This document shows positions 46,685-56,766 of a stretch of DNA of 64,000 bases, piece after piece. The position numbers and the translations under genes are program-made. The notes beneath the pieces are model-generated. The model saw nothing but the letters and a program-made list of their open reading frames with translations. It was not told where the DNA came from and searched no databases. Every line of letters starts with the position of its first letter. The stretch's first letter is position 1. This DNA comes from Artemia franciscana (taxonomy: Eukaryota > Arthropoda > Branchiopoda > Anostraca > Artemiidae), in contig NC_088882.1 in NCBI RefSeq assembly GCF_032884065.1, positions 37,368,519 through 37,432,518 of the forward strand. The letters are read 5' to 3'.

Positions 46685-47801
46685 GCCAATATGCTTTATA
46701 TTCTGCTACTTTTCTCTAAAATTTAGGACAAATACAATATTCCATTTATTTTCTGCTGTTTTTATTAGAAAAAATGCACAAAACAAATTGTAAAACCTAT
46801 CAATAATTTTTAAACTAAAATCCTGTTAACCGTAGCTTTTTGTTGCCCTTATATTAATTAATGAATGATTACCCTCTGATCAATGAACTAGTCATCAATT
46901 TTAAGGAGATTTTTTTCTCTCGTTTAATTTGGATGAGTTTTTAGGAGGGGTTGACAGAATATCACCATTTTTCTGAAAAAAACGGTTTGAATTTAAACTT
47001 AAAAGAAAATAAGCTAATAATCAGGAGTAATGGGGTTCCTAAATGTAGAAGGAATGCGTAATTTTTTTTTTTTTTTTTTTTATTGGAAATATCCAAAAAT
47101 CTTTACTTTTAATGCGAGGATAATTTTACTTTGCCTTTTAGTGTATCGCATTTTGTTTACCACAGATTAAACTGTAATGCTCTTTTTCAGTTTGTTAAGC
47201 CAATATGCTTTTTACAAAAAATTTTAAAAAATTGTAAAGATTTGTAAAAAATTGGAGAAAATTCACAATATCAATTTTTATAAAAAAATTTGCATATTTT
47301 TACATAATTTTTACAGCCAATATGCTTTGTATTCTGCTACTTTTCTCTAAAATTCAGGACAAATACAATATTCTATTTATTTTGTGCTACTTTTGTTAGA
47401 AGAATACACAAAAAAAAATTATAAGGCCTATCAATCATTTTTCAACTAAAATCCTGTTAATCATGGCTTTTTGTTGCCCCTATATGAATTGATAAATGAT
47501 TCCCTCTGATCTATGAACTAATCATCAATTTTAATGAGATTTTTTCCTCTCGTTAAATTTTTAATGAGTTTTTAGGAGGGGTTGAAGGAAAATCACCATG
47601 TTTCTGAAAAACGGTTTCAATTTAAACTTGAAAGAAAAAAGCTAATAATCAGTAGTGATCGGGCTCCTAAATGTAGAGGGAATGCGTAAATTGCGTTTTT
47701 TTTTTATTATTAGAAATATCCAAAAACCTCTACATTTAACCCGAGGATAATTTTCCTTTGCCTTTTAGTGTGTTGTATTTTGTTTACTACAGATTAAACT
47801 T
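46685..47801. repeat. ~490-bp direct duplication in ZNF-B intron 1
   Basis: 46685-47172 and 47316-47801 (period about 631 bp) share 'gccaatatgctttatattct', 'ttaggaggggttga', 'agaggataattttcctttgc'-like and 'acagattaaact' blocks in order, with moderate divergence and different T-tract lengths. Confidence 0.85.
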
Positions 47802-49146
47802 CTGATGAATATTAAGCATATCCCATCCACTTTTCAGACATTTGATGAGGTCACCAAGACATTTGGTGACCATGGCTCATAACAGGAATCCCCTGAGGAG
47901 CATTGAGAAGAGGCTAAATTCAGTTCATTTCTGACTTCAACATAAAATAGAAAATAAAAAAAACGTTTAATGACAAATATACTTATAATACTCCTTGAAA
48001 CAAGTCAATAAGATTACTTGGGAACTAAAAATTGTAAGACTAACTTAATCACAGTCATGTTTTTCCTGGGGGTTCTAAAATCAACTCACCAAATCTTTCT
48101 CAAGGAAATTTGATATTTTGTGTTCTGCTTAACCTATAAATTTCTTTCCAAATAAAGAGTTCTTTTGAATGAATATTTTGAACACATTTTTTATGACATA
48201 CAAAGTTAACCTGCTATTTTTTGGGGACAAGAAGGGCTGAGAATCTTCGTGAGGTAATTGGTATTTACTGCAGAATTAAAAGTAACTTTAAAGACGGAAA
48301 GGCTCTTATGAATATTTATCATTTAGATTACGCTTTAGTATGAAGAACTTAGTACGGAATGCAAATAGTTCTAATGAATATCTTTGATAGGTCTTCATGG
48401 GCTTTAGTAGTTTGCAGTGTAAAATCTGATTAACTTATGTAATTACATACTGATTTTTGAGTCAGTAAGTTGTTACTCTTATTATTAATGGCCATTTTTT
48501 GCTAAGAATTTTTCACGGTAGTTGCAAAACACCCAAGAGATATCGTTCAGACAGAAAATTGAGTTGCATTTTTATATTGCAATTTCAAGTCGCTTAATTT
48601 TGAAATTTCAAATCGTTTTATTTGACGTATCTGAAGTAAACATTTCTCATAAAAACTAGTTTCTTGAAAGTAAAAACGGAATTTCCACAGATTTATTCCT
48701 CCCACTCTTAACCTGAAAATTTAATGTTTTCTTTACGGCCCTCTGAAAATCACAATTCCTTCACGAATATTCTCCTTAAAATTAACGGAAATTTTTTTGA
48801 GTTCAGCATGATTTATTGTGTGAATCCACGATTATTAGATAATGTAACTTTTATTATGCTAATTGGTTTTGATTGGTAATTTTAGATTTTCATTTACCTG
48901 GAACTAGTATACAATGCTATTTTTGTGGGGCATATTTAGCTCCAAACGCCGGACAGCGGTTTTTGTTTGTTTAGTTCATTACTGGTATGCGTTGCTTTCT
49001 GCTTTACTTATACGTAAAATGTTTGATTGTACAATGACAAAGCTATAAACATTACAAAGTTTTTATGGGGTATTAAATGTGTATTTGGTTATCATTAAAT
49101 CATTGTCCTGAGATTTCTCAAGTTAATTTTCCGTAATTTTTTTTAG

Positions 49147-49317
49147 AACTTGACGATGTACTACCAAATGATCACAAAAATCTGTTCGTATGCAATGATT
49201 CTATTTTATTACCTATGGATGATAGTAATCTTGTGATTTTTTTTCAAGACAAGTCTACCAAGCTCGAACCGAATTGTAGCCCTCTGAAACTGGAGTTAAA
49301 TGTTAATGTGGACAGTG
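49147..49317 (+). CDS. ZNF-B exon 2
   Basis: 171 bases, 'ttttttttag' acceptor and 'gacagtg|gtatgc' donor, phase 1 at both ends. It encodes residues 15-72 region: ELDDVLPNDHKNLFVCNDS, an acidic/hydrophobic middle (PMDDSNLVIFFQDKS) and C-S-P-L-K-L-E-L-N, containing psi-K-x-E at 61-64. No stop in this frame. It lacks any known domain. It resembles exon 3 at both its start (E-x-x-D-x-x-x-N-D) and its end (L-K-L-E, then S-G at the junction), suggesting an old exon duplication. Confidence 0.7.
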
Positions 49318-50806
49318 GTATGCTTTTCGATATTTATTCTTATGTTTGTAGGCCAATATAGAATATTGCATTTTTAGCAGCCTTGGAAAATGCAGTAGAA
49401 CTCAAAAAGAATTTTAGTTGATGGTCGTGAAGTAAATGGCTATGAAAATCATGTCCAGTGGTCCCAGTTTTGGAACGCATTTATATCTTAAGGGGTTTTG
49501 GAGATTATTTTTTGAATGGCTTGGAATAATCATTTTTGTTTCCCAAAGTCGATTCTTGAAAAAATTCAAATGACAAACTTTTTGATCTTGTTTAAATCCT
49601 TTTCTAACATTCTAGGAATTTGTTGTACAATATATTGTTTTTGGCAACCTTATAAAGGATGCCAACAATAATAGTGATATTGGGTTCTTAACTCTCTCGC
49701 ATGTGGTTTTATTAGTGACAGTTAAGATGCACATAATATTAACATCAAACTTTATCAAAGAATCATAAACTGATTTATTGTGTTTAAAAAATTCTCAAAA
49801 TAGCAGAAGAGAATATAAACATCTGTGAGAAAATTAAAGACAAAGCTATAAAGCTCTCAAGAAATTTTCAAAAGTAATCATTTTGATACTTTTAATATGT
49901 AATTTTGATTTTTTATATAACACAAGGAAATTTGTTTCCAAAGAACTAGTTTATTTGGTTATTTGTTTCCAAAGCACTAGTAAACACAAGGAAAACAACA
50001 ATTTTCTTTGTTAAGGAAGGTGGGGGACTGCAAGTATCCAGTACAGGGTTTTCAACGATGGTGATGTCAATTGTCTAACTTCTTGTATGGTCTTATTTCG
50101 TGTCGTTGGTACCCTCTTCATGGAAATTATTAAAACTATTTTTTAAAACGAAATCACTGCAGCGGTAAATTTTAAAAGAGATTTCAAAATATAGCCCAAA
50201 ATTTATTACTATAATCGACGTTGTTTGTTTTTTTTTTTTTTTTTTGTACAGCTGGAGCAATACCAACATAATTTAGTATTGAAGTCGTACCTATCTGGAG
50301 TTTTAGACCTGAGTTTTGGTCGGAATTCTATTTCAAAGCTCCTCTTGAGATAGATGGTGCTAATTTCTGTTAATTGCTAGATGGGTAGTTATTCTTTGGC
50401 TTCTGTAGTTGTGAGCATTTCTTTGGCTGTTAGTTGTACCAGTAGCTCAGTTGAATTGTTACTTAATTATTCATGAGGAGCTGAAAACCTATGTTAAAGA
50501 ATATCGACTATGGTAATTCGAATGGTGGTCTTTCCGTTCCTATGCTGCTCTTTTTGAAATTTTTCTTAAATTTTTTCTTGCTATAAACTTTTGCTATTAA
50601 AATAAACCGAAATAAAAGTCAACATTCGTGCCAATCACGATAGTCACCTGAGCGCTAAGTCAACAATTAGTTGGAAATGACTAGTTTTTCTCTCTAAATA
50701 GGTTTTTTCAAAACTTTTTAAGTGACGCTATTCATTATTCACTAATTAAGTAACAAACTTAATTATTATGAGCATTTATATGTAATTTTTATTGCAACTT
50801 TCGTAG

Positions 50807-50965
50807 AACCTAAAGATGAATCATCAAACGACGGTAGACATATTTTCCGTTTATTATCAATGAAACGTGAAGACAATCTTTTGGCTTGTTCTCCTGAAAG
50901 ATCTGCAGATTGCAAACCTATTTTTGGTCATCTTAAACTGGAGTCACAAAGTGGTAAGGACAAAG
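50807..50965 (+). CDS. ZNF-B exon 3
   Basis: 159 bases from 'ctttcgtag' to 'gacaaag|gtattt', phase 1 at both ends. It encodes EPKDESSNDGRHIFRLLSMK, then REDNLLACSPERSADCKP and G-H-L-K-L-E-S-Q-S-G-K-D-K, with psi-K-x-E at 114-117. An alternative donor 'agtg|gtaagg' 12 bases earlier has a better consensus and the same phase; the corresponding base in ZNF-A is GC, so A can only use the later site. The choice changes four residues. Confidence 0.75.
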
Positions 50966-51225
50966 GTATTTTTCAAGCATCTTAAGCTTCTTGTGTGTAT
51001 TTGGGTTTCCAAAATAAAAAAGCATATCACTTCCTTTTTCAAATTTTGGCGGGAAGTCAAAGTTATATGTTTTCTGCATCTGACCGTACTGGTTGCATTT
51101 GTCAAATGAACATTTAGTCACCAAACGTCCCAGATAGTTCTAGTTATTAGGATACTAAATTTTATAACCCAAATAAATCCTTGAACAAAACGACAAACCT
51201 ACCTTTATTTGAAGCTTTTGAAACT

Positions 51226-51367
51226 GTATTGTATTGTATCAGATTAACGACGCTTCTTGACTACTATGGTCCCTGCGTCGGCCCTGCAGTGCATTGCTGC
51301 AGCATGATCCGATCTCTGAGTCCCGTATTACCAAGCTAAGGTCAAACCCACTGCGCCACCACAGAAC
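51226..51367 (-). mobile_element. tRNA-derived SINE with 13-bp target-site duplication
   Basis: Flanked by agcttttgaaact at 51213-51225 and 51368-51380. On the minus strand it opens with a tRNA-like head: A-box TGGCGCAGTGGG matches the pol III consensus and a weaker B-box GAGATCGGATC follows about 35 bases later. The body contains GCAGGGCCGACGCAGGGACC, and it ends in an (ATACA)n tail. Absent from the paralogous intron of ZNF-A. Two more fragments lie near 20.8 and 21.0/22.1 kb. Confidence 0.92.
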
Positions 51368-51531
51368 AGCTTTTGAAACTCATTTCATCTATTTTTTTTT
51401 TGAAAAATATTAGATATTTTCTTATGTTTCTGGTGCAAGGATGTAGACATTTGTACAATTAGTGTGGTATTTTTTGACCAACTTTTTTTTAGGTTTTAAG
51501 TAAATTCTTGCACAACTCAAACTTGTGAATT

Positions 51532-52725
51532 TATATGCTTATAAGAAAATACTTCTCCTATTTGAACAAAAATAAAGGAATCAAGAATTCATAAAATGAC
51601 AAGAATAATGCACCAAATTTGCTTCTTAAATTTTTTTATTAAGGCAAGATTCGTTATCACATTTTTAATAATTGATTAAGATTAGAACTGTTAGAGCTGA
51701 ATTTTGTGCCAAATAAAGAAAGGCTGTAGGAATATATCACTTAAGTAGTCTAAATAATATTTCACTTACTCATTTATTTTGAGCGATTTTATTCATATTT
51801 TAGCTTTATTTGTTTCATGTAATCGAAGAACTTATACGGAAAAAAAGAACTTTTAATTACTATCTTTTCGATAAGAAGAAATGTCTTTATTGTTCACCAG
51901 AAAAATAATTTGACACATTCATGGTGGTAAAAAGAGGAACATAATCACATCCGATACCTACTAGCGCTAAGATATTTGGAAAATATAAAACTAGGCTTCT
52001 TAGACTATTTGACTGAAGGGATATTTGTTTGCTTTTTAAGAGGTATTTGATGGTTTAGACCACCCCTGACAAAATTTTTGTGGTCGAGTAATTTTTATAC
52101 AAATTTTATAAATTTAATAAGCTTATGAAATTATATTCTTATAAGAAAATGCTTCTCCTATTTTAACAAAAGTGAAGAAATGAAACTTCCGTAGAATGAC
52201 AAGAATAATGCACTAAATTAGTTCGTTTTAATTTTTGACCTAGGCAATGTTCCTTAACATAAGATTATAATAATCGATTAAAGTTAAAACTGTTAGAGCT
52301 GAATTTTTTGCCAAATAAAAGAATGGCTGTACGAATATATTTTTTAAGCAATCTAAATAATATTTCACTTACCTATTGATTTTCAGCGAGTTTTATCTTA
52401 TTGTTTTACCTGTTTTATGTTATTAAACAACTCCTACTGAAAAAAAAGGAATATTTAATTATTATCTTTTCGACAAGAAGAATTGTCTTTATTGCTCATA
52501 AAAAAAAAGATTTAACACATTCATGGTGGTAAAAAGAGGAACATAATTACATCCGATACCTACTAGGGCTAAGATATTTGGAAAACATAAAACTATGTTT
52601 CATAGACTGTTTGACTGAAGTGAGATTTGTCCGATATTTGTTTGCTTTTTAAGATATATTTTATCGTTTAGACTACCCCAGACAAACTGTTTCTGGTCTT
52701 GTAATTTTTATGCGAATCTTAGAAG
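51532..52725. repeat. ~590-bp direct duplication in ZNF-B last intron
   Basis: 51532-52100 and 52132-52725 repeat in order with a 600-bp period ('ataagaaaat.cttctcctat', 'atgacaagaataatgcac', 'ttcatggtggtaaaaagagg', 'acatccgatacctactag'). ZNF-A has one copy at about 10812-11500, so the doubling arose in B after the segmental duplication, or was collapsed in A. Confidence 0.9.
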
Positions 52726-54027
52726 GGTGCAAATGTTACAGAATAAAATTGTTTGATTGATAGGAGACTATGTTGATGCCTTTAATGGAAAAGTATTTTG
52801 TATCATCCGTTTGGGAGTGCTTATCGTTGGTAATGATTAGCGAGTCGAAATTTTTGCTCATCAGAAGAACTTCGCGAGCTGAGCGCATCTGTTTGTTTAA
52901 AAATAAATTTAAAAACTAATTTTTGGAGTGAAGAAATGTAGTTTATTAGTAGATTTTTTTTTATGAAAAGGATATAGTGAGAGTATATTTATTTTATTTT
53001 TAATCAATGAATCATTTGTTGAGAGTCAAAAGATTGTAGCTGTTTTTTATCAGGCGCATTGGTTTGAAGGTTTGAAATGTCTGAAAGTATGTCTCTAGGG
53101 ATAATTTGACTAGTGCACCACCTGGGGTCAAGCTAGCACATGTATTTTGCTCATTTCAAACAGAGGATTCAAATATACATTTTAATGGGGAGATTTCCAC
53201 CTTATTGATATTATAGTCATACAAGATTTGCATTGTGCATAATTTTATGTCTCCTGGACTGTACCTTTTCTACCCTCAACTCTCCCGCTTTGCTAATTCA
53301 AAATGTAAGTGAATACGGTAGAGATGACGGGCAAACTTGATGGCTCAGTTGAGTCTGGGAGAATGGTCAAATTTATTTTATTCTCAAGGTGTACTTTCCA
53401 TCTAGTTCGTATTCCATCTGTGGATTCTATGTGGTTGACATGCTCGTCATGGAAAGAACAAGCCCTGAGTTTTTTTCATTTTAGCCAGTTCTTTTACTCC
53501 CTACCTTTGCCATTTAATGGACGAATAATCGATTTAGAGTCAAAAGAATTCCAGCATTCTTTTATCAGACGTATTGTTGCCCTCTCCTCATTGTTGATAT
53601 ACGCTATGTTTATTAATATGTAGTTTGCAAATAAATTAGTCACCTAGTCAGTACTGAATTAATGCAGTTCTTGGTACCACACTGTTGCGACACTTTTTAG
53701 ACAAACTCATATTGAACTAAAAACATGCACAACGTCAAGCTTAATAATTTCAATTACATTACAAGCTTAAGGTTTTAAAATTGAGAACATAATTCCTAAA
53801 AATAGATTGTTCTGCTCTTTATCTAAAAAGAATAATGAAGGATTCGTTGAATCACGAGAATAATACCTCAAATTGGTTCTTAAAAATTCGACACCAAAGG
53901 CAACATTCATTAAAACTAAACGTATTGTGACTAAATAAGGTTAAGTGTTAGAAGCTGAATTGAGTGTCCAATAAAAATTAATTTATTTTGAGTGAACTTT
54001 ACATTATTTCTTTTTTTCCCCTTGCAG

Positions 54028-54581
54028 ATAACTCAAGAAGCCAAACTGTGAAAAAACCTTTCGAATGTGGTATGTGCTGGGAATGTTTTGCTACAAGTTC
54101 TGGTTTAATTTTCCATCAAAGAACGCATACTGGAGAAAAACCTTTCAAATGCGACACATGCGATAGAACATTCGGTCAAAAATCGAGCCTATCTAACCAT
54201 CAGAGAACTCATACTGCAAGGAAAACTTTCAAATGTGACATTTGTGATAAAACATTCCGCGTAAAATGCAATCTATCTTCTCATCTAAGAGCTCATACTG
54301 GAGAAAAACCTTTCAAATGTGACATGTGTGATAAAACATTCTACCAAAAATCCCACCTAACTTATCATCAAAGAAGTCATACTGGAGAAAAACCTTTCAA
54401 ATGCGACATATGCGATAGAACATTCAGTCGGAAATCAATCCTATCTGATCATGAAAGAACGCATACTGAAGAAAAACCTTTTGAATGTGATATGTGTGAA
54501 AAAAAATTCCGCGTAAAATGCAATCTATCTTCTCATCGAAGAACTCATACTGAAGAAAAACCTTTCAAAGGCGACATGTGA
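54028..54581 (+). CDS. ZNF-B terminal exon: six-finger C2H2 zinc-finger protein
   Basis: Entered in phase 1 after 'ttccccttgcag'. With exons 1-3 the protein is 308 residues. Six 28-residue C2H2 fingers start at Cys138: FECGMC, FKCDTC, FKCDIC, FKCDMC, FKCDIC and FECDMC. Linkers are TGEKP, TARKT, TGEKP, TGEKP, TEEKP and TEEKP. The frame stops at TGA 54579-54581 because two bases are missing in what would be finger 7 (F-K-G-D-M, which has also lost its first Cys). Role inferred from the family: sequence-specific nuclear DNA binding; target unknown. Fingers 3 and 6 share the FRVKCNLSSH helix with ZNF-A finger 7. Because the stop is set by a frameshift, this is a shortened version of the ancestral array; it may still be functional. 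Confidence 0.85.
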
Positions 54582-54897
54582 AAAAACATTTGGTCAAAAG
54601 TCGAGCCTATCTAACCATCAGAGAACTCATACTGGAGAAAAACCATTCAAAAGTGCCCTATCTGATAAACCATTCCATCGAAAATCCCACCTATCATCTC
54701 ATTGAAGAGCTTATACTGGAGAAAAACATTGCAAATGCAACTTATGCAATAAAACAGTCTGTCAAACATCAACTCTATCTAAACATAAAAAATCTCACAC
54801 TGAAGTAAAACCTTTCAAGTGTTTTACTTGTGAGAAAACATACGATCGAAAATCCAACCTATCCGATCATCAAAGAATTCATACTGGTGGACCATGT
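54582..54897 (+). pseudogene. decayed 3' zinc-finger tail of ZNF-B
   Basis: After the two-base deletion the shifted frame still encodes finger remnants (K-T-F-G-Q-K-S-S-L-S-N-H, C-N-L-C-N-K-T-V, C-F-T-C-E-K-T-Y-D-R-K) with lost cysteines (KSALSDK), an in-frame TGA near 54705 and a final TAG at 54895-54897 after HTGG. About four fingers have decayed. Confidence 0.85.
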
Positions 54898-55183
54898 TAG
54901 AGATTTCTTACTGAAAAACTAACGTATTTAAGTACAATGTATACATGGAACGTTGTATTTTTAGTTCTCAATTATCTCGTCACAAAAGAATTCTGAGGAA
55001 AAACTATTTGTTCTTGTCAATATGTAGGGATGTTATAAATATATCCAGTGTCAACGTTATGTATGCTGATGTCATAGTTATCAAAAGCACCATTCTGGTG
55101 AATTTGTTTTCCTATCTCAACATATGAAAAATTTTTTTAAAGTTTCAGTCCATCTAAATTATGTTTTAAAAATGCAGCTATGA

Positions 55184-55189
55184 AATAAA
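55184..55189 (+). promoter_or_regulatory. candidate polyadenylation signal of ZNF-B
   Basis: AATAAA in the 3' flank, about 600 bases after the stop. The aligned hexamer in ZNF-A (16932-16937) reads AATAAG. Inference only; no transcript data. Confidence 0.3.
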
Positions 55190-55590
55190 AGAGAACGGTC
55201 TTAAGAATTTTAGTTAGGTTAGTGTTATTTATCTTGAAAAATATTTTGGTTTATCATATGAAAAATTAGACAATAAATAGGACATTGGAATTGCCTTTTC
55301 CTTTAAAATCTCATATTGGAACATGGGGCATTTGAATTTGAATTTGATCCAATGCTCAAGACTAGACGAGGTGTACAAACTGTTGTTGTATATTAGCTAT
55401 TTTCATTTCCATTTTTTTGCTTAACTTTTACTTTGGTTTCAGATGTTGTTTTTCTTTTCCCTCTTTTTGCAATCAGTGGCCTTTGTCAAACTTATTGTAT
55501 GTATTTTCAATGTTTGCTTTTATGCTTTGTTTTATATATCTGACTCCTTTTTCTTGTTAAATTTACTAAAAGCATAAACTTCAATCTTAT

Positions 55591-56034
55591 CAAACAGTTC
55601 GTGGTAACGAACTGTAGTAAGGAGCGACCCGGCTCAATAGTAACCAAAACTCTAAAAAATGGAATTTTGGTACCAATAGCTACATCAAAAGAATCGCATT
55701 TTAATGCTGGTTTTAAATTTATAAGTTACATCAAGTTTAGCCTTACCCATCCGAAGTTATGAGCCTGAGAAAATTTGCGTTATTCTAGAAAATAGGGGGA
55801 AACACCCCCTAAAAGTCATAGAATCTTAACGAAAATCACACCGAAAATATGTTGAATCACAGTTTTTTACTGTTTTAAAATGTAGAGTTAAGAGAAAGGA
55901 GTCAAACTTTAGCGTAAAGAGTGGGGGGTTGAGAAGGAAAAGCCCCTTTCATATACGGAGTAATTTCTGTTCGTTTTAAGTTTTAATGTCGCTCCTTACT
56001 TTCATTTAAAAAAACTTGTTTTTTTTTATTTAAT
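55591..56034. repeat. internally deleted element X copy inserted in copy B
   Basis: Starts CAAACAGTTCGTGGTAACGA, carries the 'gtaaggagcgacccggctc' end, then jumps to one arm of the first hairpin ('gaaaagcccctttcatatac') and ends 'cgctccttactttcattt'. It is reversed relative to copies 1 and 2. Copy A at 17311-17320 reads straight through ('aatcttatttaatgtaaag'), giving the empty site. The short AT-rich duplication at the edge (tta/ttta) is ambiguous. Confidence 0.85.
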
Positions 56035-56766
56035 TTAATGTAAAGAAACAAATCCTTTTTCGAACGTAAGTGGATCCAATGAACACAAATAATGATCTTA
56101 TTTGGCTGATCGTCTGAAACATATTTTGACTCGGTAAGAATGTTGACAGTTGTGGTTCTTTAGTTTGAACCTAGGAGCATGCTGCCCACCAATCTCTCTA
56201 GGAAAGGTTATCGTAGTTTAAAGTGAATTTCGGTAATCTTTTCCTACGCTTTGTGTTAACTCTTGGAGAAATAGTATTTATGCATTCTTAGAATATATTT
56301 TTGAGCTTTGTTTCAAATAAATTGTATTTATGACTCAGAGTTCTATATCTTATATATGAAATTCTAATTAGAAATCATTCTTCACATCTGTTTTTCTAGA
56401 GCGTCTGCAGAATAGAGGGCAGTAAATGTTAATTTGTTGTGATTAACTCATGTATAGCTTATTTTGTATTTTGCTTTTAACTGTAGTAACCACAACACAT
56501 ACGGTATTTGAAGGTCTTCATGGTGTCCAGCCTAAAACATATATGCCCAATATCCAATAAATATGAGATTTGAAAAAAACAAAGTTAATTTGCTATGCAT
56601 CTGGTGTTTCTAAATATTTTGATTGTCCAAGGCTTCAGTTTCAGTTCCAAAATCCCTGGGGCTTTTTTTGTAAGAATAACAAATCACCTTATTAGATAAC
56701 TGTCTTAAGTTTTTTTTATGTTTTGGATTTCATTGCACTGTTGTCATTTAGATCCGACCCCTTTTT

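Larger units (their letters stand above)
50088..56766 (+). repeat. segmental duplication copy B (ZNF-B 3' half)
   Basis: Counterpart of 6508-18095. It begins at 'ggtcttatttcgtgtcgttg' and runs through exon 3, the last intron, the finger exon and the 3' flank to 'tcatttagatccgacccc'. Insertions specific to B: SINE 51226-51367, a 600-bp tandem doubling (51532-52725) and an X fragment (55591-56034). Exons 1-2 lie outside the duplicated block. Confidence 0.9.

Noticed and set aside
53309..53623. 104-codon plus-strand ORF in the ZNF-B last intron
   Set aside because: Starts with a non-ATG codon, and the aligned sequence in ZNF-A does not keep the frame.
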